64,000 nucleotides of DNA from Leptospira abararensis (lineage in GTDB: Bacteria; Spirochaetota; Leptospiria; Leptospirales; Leptospiraceae). Both the position numbers and the translations under genes were made by a program. This document shows, in pieces, positions 1-8,662 of the stretch. Under the pieces are notes generated by a model that made no database searches, had not been told where the DNA came from, and saw only the letters and a list, made by a program, of their open reading frames with translations. Numbering within the stretch: position 1 is the first letter of the stretch; each line of letters opens with the position of its first letter. The stretch lies in NCBI RefSeq assembly GCF_016918735.1, contig NZ_JAFFPR010000054.1:62001-126000 (forward strand). The letters run 5' to 3'.

Positions 1-72
1 AATCAATAAATTGTAAATCGATTCCTTTATTTCATTATTACTTTTTACTACATAGGAATTTCCTCTTAGGAT

Positions 73-108
73 AATCACTAGTTATAAGTAGTTATTCTGT
101 TAGTGATT
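73..108. repeat. Inverted repeat upstream of acyl-CoA dehydrogenase
   Basis: Perfect 8-bp arms AATCACTA (73-80) and TAGTGATT (101-108) are separated by 20 bp. The right arm overlaps the -35 box of the promoter predicted at 107-135, which is where a repressor could act. No regulator gene lies next to it, so the operator role is inference. Confidence 0.4.
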
Positions 109-135
109 GTGGATTTTGCTTTATCTTATTATACT
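107..135 (+). promoter_or_regulatory. Predicted sigma-70 type promoter for acyl-CoA dehydrogenase
   Basis: TTGTGG (107-112), a 17-bp spacer and TATACT (130-135) form a good -35/-10 pair in an AT-rich region. A start near 142 would give a leader of about 170 nt before the ATG at 316. I see no gene in bases 1-315; the stretch holds only this promoter and the inverted repeat. Confidence 0.45.
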
Positions 136-315
136 TTGTGTCAATGGAATCGGGACAAATTAACTCTCGTTAATGTATATTATGAAATTTGATCTAATGT
201 CTGTTTCCCATCTATGAAAAACTGTTCGTTTTTGTAGCGATTTCAATCTTTGAGTCGCAATCTGCCTTTGTTTTTTCGTTTACAGGCTAAGGAAAAGTAC
301 GAAAAAATTATCTAT

Positions 316-1500
316 ATGAGTACGCTTTCGACAAAAAAATCATCATTGGATCTATTTAATCCTACAGAAGATCATCTCGCACTAAGAGAGTCTGTAGCAT
401 CTTTTGCAGAACGGGAGATGGATGAACAAGCCAAGGAAAATGATGAAAAAGAAACATTTAATACTATGCTTTTCAAACGACTTGGTTCCGAACTTGGAAT
501 TTTTGGGATTACGGTTCCTGAAGCTGATGGCGGTCATGGCCTAGATCCACTTGCCTCAGTTATCATCCACGAAGAGATGTCTCGGTTTGATCCAGGGTTT
601 ACTCTTTCTTATTTAGCCCACGAAGTACTTTTTGTGAATAATTTTTTCTATAGCTCCAACCCTTCGCAGAGAGCTCGTTATTTGAGTAAGGTCATCACCG
701 GTGAATGGATAGGTGGGATGGGAATGACCGAACCTGGTGCGGGAACCGACGTTCTTGGGATGACAACTCACGCCTTAAAGAAGGGCGATCGTTATATCAT
801 CAATGGAGTCAAACAATACATCACTAACGGATCCATTGGTCAAGTTTTTGTTCTTTATACGAAGCTTGAAAAAAATGGAAAAAAGATGACCTCTTTTGTA
901 ATTGAATCGTCTTACAAAGGTTTTTCGGTGGGAAAAAAAGAAGAAAAGATGGGAATGCGCTCCTCTCCTACCACCCAACTTGTTTTTGAAGATATGGAAG
1001 TTCCCGAAGAGAATTTACTTGGTGTGGAAAACGGTGCTGTCACTCATATGATGCGCAATTTAGAAATTGAACGTGTGACTCTTGCGGCCCAGTCTTTGGG
1101 AATTGCGAGACGTTGTATCGATATCATGTGTGATTATACAATTCGTCATAGAGAAGCTTTTGGGAAAAAACTGATGGAGTTTGGTCAAATCCAAAGAATG
1201 GTTGCAGAGTCATATGCTGATTACCAAGCAGCACGAGCTCTTGTCTACCATGTAGCTAGTGAGCTTGGACCAGATGTGCGTAATTCACTTGGTGCAGCAT
1301 CAGCAAAACTTGTTGCCACGCAAATGGCGGAACGTGTTTCAAGGAATGCCATTCAGGTTTTAGGTGGGTATGGGTATTGCAGGGAATATCCGGTAGAACG
1401 TTTGCACCGAGATGCTATCTTACTTAGTATTGGTGGTGGTACAAACGAAGCGATGCAAAAGAACATTGCCAGTGATTTGAAAAAACTTTGGTCGGAGTGA
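316..1500 (+). CDS. Acyl-CoA dehydrogenase (LCAD/IVD-type active site)
   Basis: A 394-residue FAD-dependent acyl-CoA dehydrogenase, which introduces the alpha-beta double bond in fatty or branched-chain acyl-CoA. The family signature MTEPGAGTD and a C-terminal GGYGYCREYPVERLHRDA segment are clear. The usual catalytic Glu in the YEGT motif is replaced (SIGGGTNEA), but Glu252 in NLEIERVTLAA sits at the alternative catalytic position used by long-chain and isovaleryl-CoA dehydrogenases. An upstream in-frame TTG at 250 would add 22 residues that do not look like this family, so the ATG at 316 is preferred. Substrate chain length cannot be read from the sequence. Monocistronic or with the next gene, 53 bp downstream. 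Confidence 0.9.
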   Translation: MSTLSTKKSSLDLFNPTEDHLALRESVASFAEREMDEQAKENDEKETFNTMLFKRLGSELGIFGITVPEADGGHGLDPLASVIIHEEMSRFDPGFTLSYLAHEVLFVNNFFYSSNPSQRARYLSKVITGEWIGGMGMTEPGAGTDVLGMTTHALKKGDRYIINGVKQYITNGSIGQVFVLYTKLEKNGKKMTSFVIESSYKGFSVGKKEEKMGMRSSPTTQLVFEDMEVPEENLLGVENGAVTHMMRNLEIERVTLAAQSLGIARRCIDIMCDYTIRHREAFGKKLMEFGQIQRMVAESYADYQAARALVYHVASELGPDVRNSLGAASAKLVATQMAERVSRNAIQVLGGYGYCREYPVERLHRDAILLSIGGGTNEAMQKNIASDLKKLWSE

Positions 1501-1553
1501 AGGGGCTTTTTTAATTTTTCTCCATCCTCGATCCTTTGCCGGTCTACAAGAGG

Positions 1554-3074
1554 ATGGATACGTTTTGGGATGTTGTTGTTTTAGGATCTGGACTCGGGGG
1601 CCTCAGTGCCGCTTTGTCTTTTTCAGAAAAAGGCAAACGAGTTTTGATTCTAGAGAAGGGCACCTCTCCTGGTGGTTGTGCCTCTAGCTTTCAAAAGAAT
1701 GGGTACTTATTTGAATCGGGAGCCACCACTCTTGTAGGTTTTGAACCGGGCCTTCCTCTCCATAAACTTTCCACCGAATTCCAAATTCAATTTCCTCTCT
1801 ATCCTTTGGAACGCTCCATGATAGTACATTTGAATGGCAAAACTATCGAAAGACATCGTGATCCTTTGGAGTGGATCGTTGAGGCAAAACGGATGTTTGG
1901 TGGTGGTTGGCGGATGCACATGTTTTGGAAACTTTGTTATTTTGTTTCGGATTCTCTTTGGAGTTTGTCTGCAAGATACAAATTTTTCCCTTTCCGAAAT
2001 TTTTCTGATGTGGGCAAAACCATTTTTCAATTCCAACTTCGCGATTTGATTCCTTTAGTTTTCTCATTTGTATCCGTACGTTTTGTTCTCAGATGTTTAG
2101 GACTTTGGCACAACAAGGAATGGATTCAATTTTTAGATGAACAACTTTTAATTACCAACCAAACTACTACAAACAAAGCCCCCTTCGCTATGGCGGCTGT
2201 AGGACTGACCTACCCGCAATTACAAAATTATGCAGTGAAAGGGGGAATGGTATCTCTTGCGGAAACCATTCTAGGCAAAATAGAATCCAACAAAGGAAAA
2301 ATTCTTTATAAACAAGAAGTGACAGGTCTCTCTAAGTTTGCTTCTTCCAAGGGGTCTCTGAAAACCTTTTGGGAGATCCAAACGAAACATAGAGAACACT
2401 TTCGTTTTTTTGGTCGAGTGGTAGTCTCGAATCTTCCCATTTGGAATCTCACAGAAATCACTGAAGACCTACCCAAATTAAAATCTAAGGTTAAAAAGTT
2501 CGAAAAAGGAATCTGGGGTGCCTTTACTATGGGTCTCGCCATCCAAACAGATCCCTTAGATCTATCGATTGCATCCGAATGCCTTCACCACCAAATCCAT
2601 CTCAGGAAACCTTTACCCTATGGTGGCGGAAACTCTATTTTCCTTTCCCTATCTCATTTAGATGATCCCATTCGTTCGCCAAACGGAATTCGTATCCTTT
2701 CAGTTTCCACCCATATTGGAAATCCAGAGTTCTGGGTTCGAGATGCATTGTATCAGGAAAAAAAGAAAAAATTAGAAACCATCATCTTACAAACTTTGCA
2801 AGCTGAGTTTCCCTGGTTTCAAAAAGAAAAGATTCTATTTCTGCATTCTGCAACACCTGTTACATGGCAGACTTGGACTGGTCGAAAATTTGGGAGAGTG
2901 GGAGGGATTCCAAGTTCTTATTTTTTTAATCCTTTTCGAATGATCAGGAACTGTTCCGAAGATCCGAACCTACTTCTTACCGGAGATACCGTCTATCCAG
3001 GTCAAGGAATTCCTGCTGTTGTAATGGGAGGGCTCAATGCGGTAGAGCAATACTTCGATCGAAAGAGAGGTTGA
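1554..3074 (+). CDS. CrtI/phytoene desaturase-like FAD-dependent oxidoreductase
   Basis: About 506 residues. The N terminus carries a dinucleotide-binding motif (GSGLGGLSAALSF, then LEKG and GGCASSF). The C terminus has the LLTGDTVYPGQGIPAVV segment typical of the phytoene desaturase/carotene isomerase/retinol saturase superfamily. It probably oxidises, reduces or isomerises a polyene lipid, but the substrate is unknown and no carotenoid genes are adjacent. The start is uncertain: ATG at 1554 places the FAD motif about 10 residues in, as in the family; an in-frame TTG at 1536 is the alternative. AAGAGG abuts the ATG directly, which is poor spacing for a ribosome site. Confidence 0.8.
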   Translation: MDTFWDVVVLGSGLGGLSAALSFSEKGKRVLILEKGTSPGGCASSFQKNGYLFESGATTLVGFEPGLPLHKLSTEFQIQFPLYPLERSMIVHLNGKTIERHRDPLEWIVEAKRMFGGGWRMHMFWKLCYFVSDSLWSLSARYKFFPFRNFSDVGKTIFQFQLRDLIPLVFSFVSVRFVLRCLGLWHNKEWIQFLDEQLLITNQTTTNKAPFAMAAVGLTYPQLQNYAVKGGMVSLAETILGKIESNKGKILYKQEVTGLSKFASSKGSLKTFWEIQTKHREHFRFFGRVVVSNLPIWNLTEITEDLPKLKSKVKKFEKGIWGAFTMGLAIQTDPLDLSIASECLHHQIHLRKPLPYGGGNSIFLSLSHLDDPIRSPNGIRILSVSTHIGNPEFWVRDALYQEKKKKLETIILQTLQAEFPWFQKEKILFLHSATPVTWQTWTGRKFGRVGGIPSSYFFNPFRMIRNCSEDPNLLLTGDTVYPGQGIPAVVMGGLNAVEQYFDRKRG

Positions 3075-3108
3075 TTTTGGAAACAGGTCTTAGAGCCTGG
3101 GCGAAACG

Positions 3109-4062
3109 ATGATTCGCCTTCCAAAGATTCTCATCCAAGTGCCGGGAACCTCTGCCAACTTGGGCCCCGGTTTTGACCTTATGGGCCTTGCTCTAGATCT
3201 TCGTAATGAATTTGAATTTAGTTTTTCAAAAGAAATTACCGAATCCAAAACAGAATTAAAAAACGGCCAACAGTTACCGTTTTCTGCTAAAGAAGATTTG
3301 GTGTATCAATCCTATCTTTCCTACTTCGAAAAATTTTTACCAGGCAGATCGGCACCGCCTTACCATTGTAAAATGACTTTGTCTCTGCCTTTAAAAGGGG
3401 GCCTTGGTTCCAGCGCTTCCGCCATTGTCGCGGGCCTCTCTTTAGCAAGGGAAGTGCATAAAAGATTGGATCCGACAACGCTGCCAACAGAACCAAACTT
3501 CACTCAGTATCTGGCAGAATTTGAAGGCCATCCTGATAACACTCTGCCGGCTTATCTAGGTGGATTTGTTTTCGCCTATTCTACGTTTGGTGAAAAACTG
3601 CGATATTTCCGGAAAAAATTTCCCTCATCCGTGGCTATTTTTGTTCTAACACCAGAGTTTCATGTTTCCACAGAAGAGTCAAGGAAGGCACTTCCGAAAA
3701 CCTACGCCACCGCTGATGTCATTTTTAATTTATCAAGAATTGGTGCTTGGATGCATTTTTTAGACAAACGCAAGTTCGGTGATCTTCTTGTTGGTTTGGA
3801 AGATAAAATGCATACGCCTTACCGAATTCCAAAGTCTTCTCCTTTGTATCCTTTGGCAGAAACCTTCACAAAAGCTGGGATAGGATACTGTTTGTCTGGA
3901 TCTGGGCCAAGCCTACTTGTGTTTTTAGAACGAAAGGCAGTAAAAAGGAATCAATTAGAATTAGAGGAAAAGATATCTCAAGTGATGGGAGCCGCAAACA
4001 TTGCGTATACATTTAAACGTGTGAAACCCGATGGACTTGGGGTTCGTATCCAAACCAAGTAG
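3109..4062 (+). CDS. thrB: Homoserine kinase
   Basis: A GHMP-family kinase of 317 residues that phosphorylates L-homoserine in threonine biosynthesis. The N-terminal VPGTSANLGPGFDLMGLAL and the ATP-binding glycine/serine loop LKGGLGSSASAIVAGL are diagnostic for ThrB within the GHMP family. The C-terminal GIGYCLSGSGPSLLVF is the third GHMP motif. It follows the oxidoreductase by 34 bp and converges tail to tail with the minus-strand gene ending at 4064, leaving a single base between the stop codons. Confidence 0.9.
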   Translation: MIRLPKILIQVPGTSANLGPGFDLMGLALDLRNEFEFSFSKEITESKTELKNGQQLPFSAKEDLVYQSYLSYFEKFLPGRSAPPYHCKMTLSLPLKGGLGSSASAIVAGLSLAREVHKRLDPTTLPTEPNFTQYLAEFEGHPDNTLPAYLGGFVFAYSTFGEKLRYFRKKFPSSVAIFVLTPEFHVSTEESRKALPKTYATADVIFNLSRIGAWMHFLDKRKFGDLLVGLEDKMHTPYRIPKSSPLYPLAETFTKAGIGYCLSGSGPSLLVFLERKAVKRNQLELEEKISQVMGAANIAYTFKRVKPDGLGVRIQTK

Positions 4063-4063
4063 T

Positions 4064-4702
4064 TTAGTCTTCGTCCGCTCCTTCTTCTTTACCGAATCCG
4101 TAAACATCACCACGAAACCTGCTCTTTCTGTTAATCCCAGGTTGGATCTTTCCGACTTCAAATGTAAATTTCATTCGTTCCTTTCCTGATCTGTTGAAGT
4201 AAAAAGAAGAGGTGAGAGAAACTTCAATGTAGTTTACCATTCTCTCTTTGGCAATTTTATCGGAGATTCGAAATTCTGCAGGGTGGCCAATGATTTCATA
4301 CGATTCAAAACTTTCTTTGGATTCCATCTTTCCGTAATGTTCCATTCGTGGAGGTTTGTAGAAAGTGGGTCCGTTCTTTAAAACAGTAATCGTATAGTCT
4401 TCACTATCGCGACTTTTTTTGAACTGAAAGATGAGATGATCTTCCGAGATCGCATTACACCGAGTAGCTAGTTGTCCTGTTTTACATCCAATTTGGAAGG
4501 TGGCAAATCGGCTAAGTTCATCAACAACCAGATCGTATTTGTCACCAGTTTGGACGGGAATGAAGCGGTCTGACTCTTTTCTGGAGATGACGGGATGGAT
4601 GAATTGGTTGTACACAACAAGTCCTAGCCCCAAAACGGAAATGGTCAAAACTCCGCTAAGAACTAGGATAAAACTATCAAGAATGGCAATGCTAAGGAAC
4701 AA
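4064..4702 (-). CDS. Membrane-anchored protein of unknown function
   Basis: 212 residues with one N-terminal hydrophobic segment (about residues 3-30), then a soluble domain rich in beta-type sequence and ending in an acidic tail. It begins with TTG at 4702, preceded by AAGGT. No domain is recognised. The domain following a single anchor could resemble a PilZ-like or other beta-barrel fold, but I cannot support that. It starts 2 nt after the stop of the 4705-5022 gene, so the two are probably co-translated. Confidence 0.65.
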   Translation of the reverse strand: MFLSIAILDSFILVLSGVLTISVLGLGLVVYNQFIHPVISRKESDRFIPVQTGDKYDLVVDELSRFATFQIGCKTGQLATRCNAISEDHLIFQFKKSRDSEDYTITVLKNGPTFYKPPRMEHYGKMESKESFESYEIIGHPAEFRISDKIAKERMVNYIEVSLTSSFYFNRSGKERMKFTFEVGKIQPGINRKSRFRGDVYGFGKEEGADED

Positions 4703-4704
4703 AC

Positions 4705-5022
4705 TTACCTTTTGGTATCTACCTTATGGCTTTTTGGCTCCGGTAGAGGAGTTCTTGTGACTAGAGAAAGTAAGTCTTTCACTTCTTCCGGTGAAATGAT
4801 TTGGTTTAGTTTTTCTTCCAGAGAAGCAGGAGTTGGTTTTAATACCAAATCTTCTGGCTTTAGCTTCGCTTCTCTTTCCGCTTCCACCTTTTTTGTCGGT
4901 CGTAGGTTTTGCGACTTTTCGGGAAGGGATTCCTTACCTTCCTCCGATTGTTTCCCAGTTTGGGTAGGAATCGTGGGGGGGACCGAAACGTGCGAGTTTC
5001 CTTGAATATTAATTGTGTTCAT
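4705..5022 (-). CDS. Small proline/lysine/glutamate-rich protein of unknown function
   Basis: 105 residues, low-complexity and highly charged, with no membrane segment, probably disordered over the first 60 residues. The C-terminal half (LEEKLNQIISPEEVKDLLSL) could form short helices. The ATG at 5022 is chosen because GGAGG lies about 9 nt upstream; the alternative TTG at 5031 would abut that ribosome site. It is first in a two-gene operon with the membrane-anchored protein at 4064-4702. Function is not inferable. Confidence 0.6.
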   Translation of the reverse strand: MNTINIQGNSHVSVPPTIPTQTGKQSEEGKESLPEKSQNLRPTKKVEAEREAKLKPEDLVLKPTPASLEEKLNQIISPEEVKDLLSLVTRTPLPEPKSHKVDTKR

Positions 5023-5185
5023 TTTTCCCAAACCTCCGTGTTCAGGATCAGCTCTCTTGAGAAAAAATATCCTTTTCCCTCCCTCAGATCTTCGGATATT
5101 TCTAGGCAGGCTTTAGCGAAAAACGATTATTTTTTTCAGTTTTTTCCGTTTGATTGCCCGCTTTATGGCCGGGAACCTGGCAGGG

Positions 5186-6235
5186 ATGGAAAATATTTTT
5201 AAAAAGTGGATGGAAAACCCCATCTCCAAAATCGTCCTTGCGACTAACCTCGTTTTCGCTCTTCTCTTTATTGTCAGTGTTCCTTCCTTTGTTCGGGAAT
5301 ACATTACCCAAGATGCAGTCAGTATCGGCGGAAAAAAATATGACCTTAGCGATGTGAAAGAAACTTCTCCGATTGCTTATTCAAAATTTCAATCGGAATA
5401 CAAAGGACTTATCAAAAACACTCTCGGCGAATTTGCTCAGGACAAACTATTTGAACTAGTTGCGAAAGACAAAAATATCAAACCTTCGGAAGTATTAACC
5501 CAAGGTTTCGCTCCTAGAGACCCATCAGAAGAAGAAATTATCAATGTATATATGTCCAATAAAGCCCAGTTAGGTGGAAAATCCCTGAATGAGACAAAAG
5601 ATAAAATTATTGGATTCTTAAAAAACCAACAAGAACAAGAACATAGCCGCACTGTTTATCGAGACATTGTGACCAAATACCCTGTTGAGTTTTTGATTAA
5701 AGAACCAGAAGCAGTAAGAGTGACTGTGGAAGAAAAAAATAACCCTTCCATTGGGCCGAAAGACGCAAAAATTACCATTGTGGAATTTTCTGATTTTGAA
5801 TGTCCATTTTGCAAAAGAAGCCAAGATGTGAATCAAAAACTTCGCGAGAAATACAAAGGCCAAATTCGTTGGGTTTTCCGCGATTTTCCACTTCCTTTTC
5901 ACCAAGATGCTATGTACGCCCATATGGCTGCGAATTGTTCCATTGCAGAAGGTAAGTATTGGGATGTGTTTAATCTGTTTTTTGAAAACAGTGGAAACTT
6001 AGGTAAATCGAATGTAGATACTCTCATTGTAAAAGCTGGGATGCCAAAAGATAAGTACCAAGCTTGTATGAAAAATGCAGTGAATCTTAAAGCAGAAATT
6101 GATGCGGACATTCAAGACGGACAAAAAGTCGGTGTGAGCGGCACGCCTGCATTCTTTATCAATGGGATCTTTGTTTCGGGAGCATTACCTTTCGAAAACT
6201 TTGATGAGATCATCCAAAAAGAATTAAAACAATAA
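5186..6235 (+). CDS. DsbA-family thioredoxin-fold protein with N-terminal membrane anchor
   Basis: About 349 residues. An N-terminal transmembrane segment (about residues 15-37) precedes a helical region of roughly 130 residues that recalls SurA-type N-terminal domains. The C-terminal DSBA-like thioredoxin domain has the redox motif CPFC within FSDFECPFCKRSQ and the cis-proline loop GVSGTPAFFING. It is likely a periplasmic thiol oxidase or isomerase attached to the inner membrane. No DsbB/VKOR partner is adjacent. The start is uncertain: in-frame TTG 5150 and ATGs at 5165, 5186 and 5210 are all possible, and none has a good ribosome site. Confidence 0.8.
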   Translation: MENIFKKWMENPISKIVLATNLVFALLFIVSVPSFVREYITQDAVSIGGKKYDLSDVKETSPIAYSKFQSEYKGLIKNTLGEFAQDKLFELVAKDKNIKPSEVLTQGFAPRDPSEEEIINVYMSNKAQLGGKSLNETKDKIIGFLKNQQEQEHSRTVYRDIVTKYPVEFLIKEPEAVRVTVEEKNNPSIGPKDAKITIVEFSDFECPFCKRSQDVNQKLREKYKGQIRWVFRDFPLPFHQDAMYAHMAANCSIAEGKYWDVFNLFFENSGNLGKSNVDTLIVKAGMPKDKYQACMKNAVNLKAEIDADIQDGQKVGVSGTPAFFINGIFVSGALPFENFDEIIQKELKQ

Positions 6236-6263
6236 TAGATTATAAATCAAAAAGGAAAATCAT

Positions 6264-7247
6264 ATGAGCAAAAAAGTAAAAGTTGCTGTTACTGGTGCCG
6301 CCGGACAAATCGGATATGCACTACTATTTCGTATCGCTTCAGGACAAATGTTTGGACCTGACACTGCAGTGGAACTCCAATTATTGGAATTAGAACAAGC
6401 CCTTCCTGCTGCCAAAGGTGTCATTATGGAACTAGATGACTGTGCATTTCCTCTTTTGGAAAAAGTATCTGTCTCTTCTAACATTGATGAGGCGTTTCGT
6501 GACATCAACTGGGCACTTCTTGTTGGTTCTGTTCCTAGAAAAGCAGGAATGGAAAGAGGGGATCTACTCAAGATCAATGGTGGAATCTTTACAACACAAG
6601 GAAAAGCAATCGAAAAGAATGCTGCAAGTGACGTAAGAGTTCTCGTTGTTGGTAACCCTTGTAATACAAATGCCCTCATTGCAATGAACAATGCAAAAGG
6701 GGTTCCGTCTGACAGATGGTTTGCGATGACTGGCCTCGATGAAAACCGTGCAAAAACACAATTGGCTGGGAAAGCAGGAGTTCTTGTAAAAGATGTTTCC
6801 AATGTTGCTATTTGGGGAAACCACTCGGCTACTCAATACCCAGACTTTTACAATGCAAAAATCAAAGGAAAAGTAGCAACAGATGTGATCTCTGATCATG
6901 ACTGGCTAAAAGGTGATTTTATCTCTACCGTTCAAAAACGGGGAGCCGCCATCATCGCAGCACGCGGTGCTTCTTCTGCAGCATCAGCTGCAAACGCAGT
7001 AGTTGATACAGTGCATAACATTGTCACTCCTACGAAAGCCGGCGACTGGTTCAGTGCTGCTTGCCATTCCAATGGAGAGTATGGTGTGGACAAAGGCCTT
7101 ATCTTTGGATACCCACTCAAGTCTGATGGCAAAAAAGTAGAGATCGTAACTGGCCTTGAGATCAATGCTTTTGGTAAGGAAAAATTTGATATCACTCACA
7201 ATGAATTGAAAGAAGAAAGAAACGAAGTGAAAGACATGCTTGGTTAA
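6264..7247 (+). CDS. mdh: Malate dehydrogenase
   Basis: 327 residues; interconverts malate and oxaloacetate with NAD in the TCA cycle. The N-terminal [19 protein letters not shown] nucleotide-binding loop is diagnostic of the group related to cytosolic-type MDH. Further motifs are [24 protein letters not shown] (substrate arginine) and [11 protein letters not shown] (catalytic His). ATG at 6264 is preceded by AAAGGAAAA. It sits 28 bp after the DsbA-like gene and ends just before a strong hairpin terminator. Confidence 0.96.
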   Translation: MSKKVKVAVTGAAGQIGYALLFRIASGQMFGPDTAVELQLLELEQALPAAKGVIMELDDCAFPLLEKVSVSSNIDEAFRDINWALLVGSVPRKAGMERGDLLKINGGIFTTQGKAIEKNAASDVRVLVVGNPCNTNALIAMNNAKGVPSDRWFAMTGLDENRAKTQLAGKAGVLVKDVSNVAIWGNHSATQYPDFYNAKIKGKVATDVISDHDWLKGDFISTVQKRGAAIIAARGASSAASAANAVVDTVHNIVTPTKAGDWFSAACHSNGEYGVDKGLIFGYPLKSDGKKVEIVTGLEINAFGKEKFDITHNELKEERNEVKDMLG

Positions 7248-7274
7248 TTTTCATCATTCAACTACTTGTTGAAA

Positions 7275-7307
7275 GAACCCGCTTACCGAAAGGTGGCGGG
7301 TTTTTTT
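7275..7307 (+). terminator. Rho-independent terminator of mdh
   Basis: The stem AACCCGC (7276-7282) pairs with GCGGGTT (7296-7302) and is followed by a run of T to 7307. It lies 28 bp after the mdh stop codon. Confidence 0.8.
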
Positions 7308-7379
7308 ATACACTTTAATGTTTTAGTTTTTTCGATATTGGGGCATTATGCGGGTATTTGGAGTATTTGCAAAATGGAG

Positions 7380-7445
7380 CTATCAGAAATAATAGGTTGA
7401 CCTATCAAAAATGATAGGTTGACCTGTTAAAAATGAAATCAGTGA
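7380..7445 (+). repeat. Tandem 22-bp palindromic units at the ATPase start codon
   Basis: Unit 1 (7380-7401) and unit 2 (7402-7423) differ at two positions. Each contains a small palindrome, CTATCA-N4-TAATAG or TGATAG, followed by GTTGAC. A diverged third unit (7424-7445) contains the ATG at 7433. The array could be an operator for autoregulation or a translational control element. No spacer structure of a CRISPR type is present. Confidence 0.6.
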
Positions 7446-8584
7446 TTAGTTTGCCATTCCTTGTGCAGTTGGATAAAAATCTAAAAAGCTTCAATGATCT
7501 GATTCAAGTGGTCATTGGCCCAAGACAAGTTGGCAAAACGACCACTCTCCTAAAGTATCTGGAAGAAAGTCATTCGGGGAAGTATCACTATGTTTCCGCC
7601 GACACTGTTTTTCATTCCACCGAGAAGTGGATCGTGGAGCAGTGGAATTTTGCCAGGGCAAATCATAAAATCCTAGCCATCGACGAAATCCAAAAGTGTG
7701 AAAATTGGTCCGAAGTGATCAAAATGCTCTGGGATGAATCAAAAGCCAAAAAAAATCCTGTGACTTGTATACTACTCGGTTCAAGTTCTTTACACTTACA
7801 AAAAGGACTCTCCGAAAGCCTAACAGGCAGGTTCCAACTAATTCCGGTTTATCATTGGAATTATGCAGAATCCAAAAAGGGATACAAATTGCGTTTTGAG
7901 GATTATTTAAAATTTGGTGGTTATCCAGGTTCTTATTTTTTGAAGGGTAGTCATGAGTGGAAAACCTATCTCAATCAATCGATCCTTACAACTGTTATCG
8001 AAAAAGACATTCTTCAATTTCATACGGTCAAATCACCTGCTTTGTTTCGGCAGACTTTTGAAATTTTGATTTCCTATCCTGCTCAGGAAATCAGCTATAC
8101 AAAAATTCTGGGACAAATCCAAGACAAGGGAAATGTGGAACTTGTAAAACATTACATCGCTCTATTTGAAGGTGCTTTTCTGATTAAAACTCTCTCCAAA
8201 TATTCGGAAAAGAGAGTGATCACAAAAACTTCTTCTCCAAAAATCCTTCCCATGGCACCTTGTCTGTATTATTCGACCGTACTTGATGAGTATACTGCTG
8301 AGGAAAAAGGTCGGGTTTTTGAATTGGTAGTCGGAGCACAACTCCAGCGCCTACAAGGTGAATTGTATTACTGGAGAGAGGGAAATGATGAAGTCGACTT
8401 TATTTACAAATATGGCAGAAGACTCTATGCCATTGAAGTAAAGAGTGGTCGCAAAAAATCAAACAAGGGACTTTTGAAATTCAAATCTAAATTTCCAAAT
8501 GCCAAGTTAGTTTTTATTACTGAGAAAGACTACCTGGAGTTTGAAGCGGATCCAGATGGATTTTTGATTAAGAATGGTGGGTGA
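7433..8584 (+). CDS. AAA-type ATPase with C-terminal DUF4143-like domain
   Basis: 383 residues. Walker A GPRQVGKTT (about 29-37) and Walker B ILAIDEIQ (about 80-87) are followed by a sensor-like LLGSSS and a GGYP segment. The C-terminal third has the RGRVFELVVGAQL... DEVDFIY... AIEVKSG layout of DUF4143, whose D...ExK residues resemble PD-(D/E)xK nucleases. Members are common accessory genes of unknown role. It stands alone between mdh's terminator and a convergent hydrolase gene and is preceded by 22-bp palindromic repeats. The ATG at 7433 lies inside the last repeat. Function beyond ATP binding is not established. Confidence 0.8.
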   Translation: MKSVISLPFLVQLDKNLKSFNDLIQVVIGPRQVGKTTTLLKYLEESHSGKYHYVSADTVFHSTEKWIVEQWNFARANHKILAIDEIQKCENWSEVIKMLWDESKAKKNPVTCILLGSSSLHLQKGLSESLTGRFQLIPVYHWNYAESKKGYKLRFEDYLKFGGYPGSYFLKGSHEWKTYLNQSILTTVIEKDILQFHTVKSPALFRQTFEILISYPAQEISYTKILGQIQDKGNVELVKHYIALFEGAFLIKTLSKYSEKRVITKTSSPKILPMAPCLYYSTVLDEYTAEEKGRVFELVVGAQLQRLQGELYYWREGNDEVDFIYKYGRRLYAIEVKSGRKKSNKGLLKFKSKFPNAKLVFITEKDYLEFEADPDGFLIKNGG

Positions 8585-8662
8585 GGGGATTTTTGATTCT
8601 CATATTGTAAAAAATGAGGATTTTATAAAAATCATTTTAACCGATTCGCTTTTTCAGTTTTC

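Noticed and set aside
775..978. Open frames on the strand opposite to the acyl-CoA dehydrogenase and similar opposite-strand frames across the window
   Set aside because: They follow the codon structure of clearly identified genes on the other strand and lack ribosome sites.
7380..7445. CRISPR array
   Set aside because: The units are contiguous with no unique spacers and no cas genes are present.
8600..8642. Terminator between the ATPase and hydrolase genes
   Set aside because: The hairpin is A/T only with interrupted stems and no proper T-run, so it is too weak.
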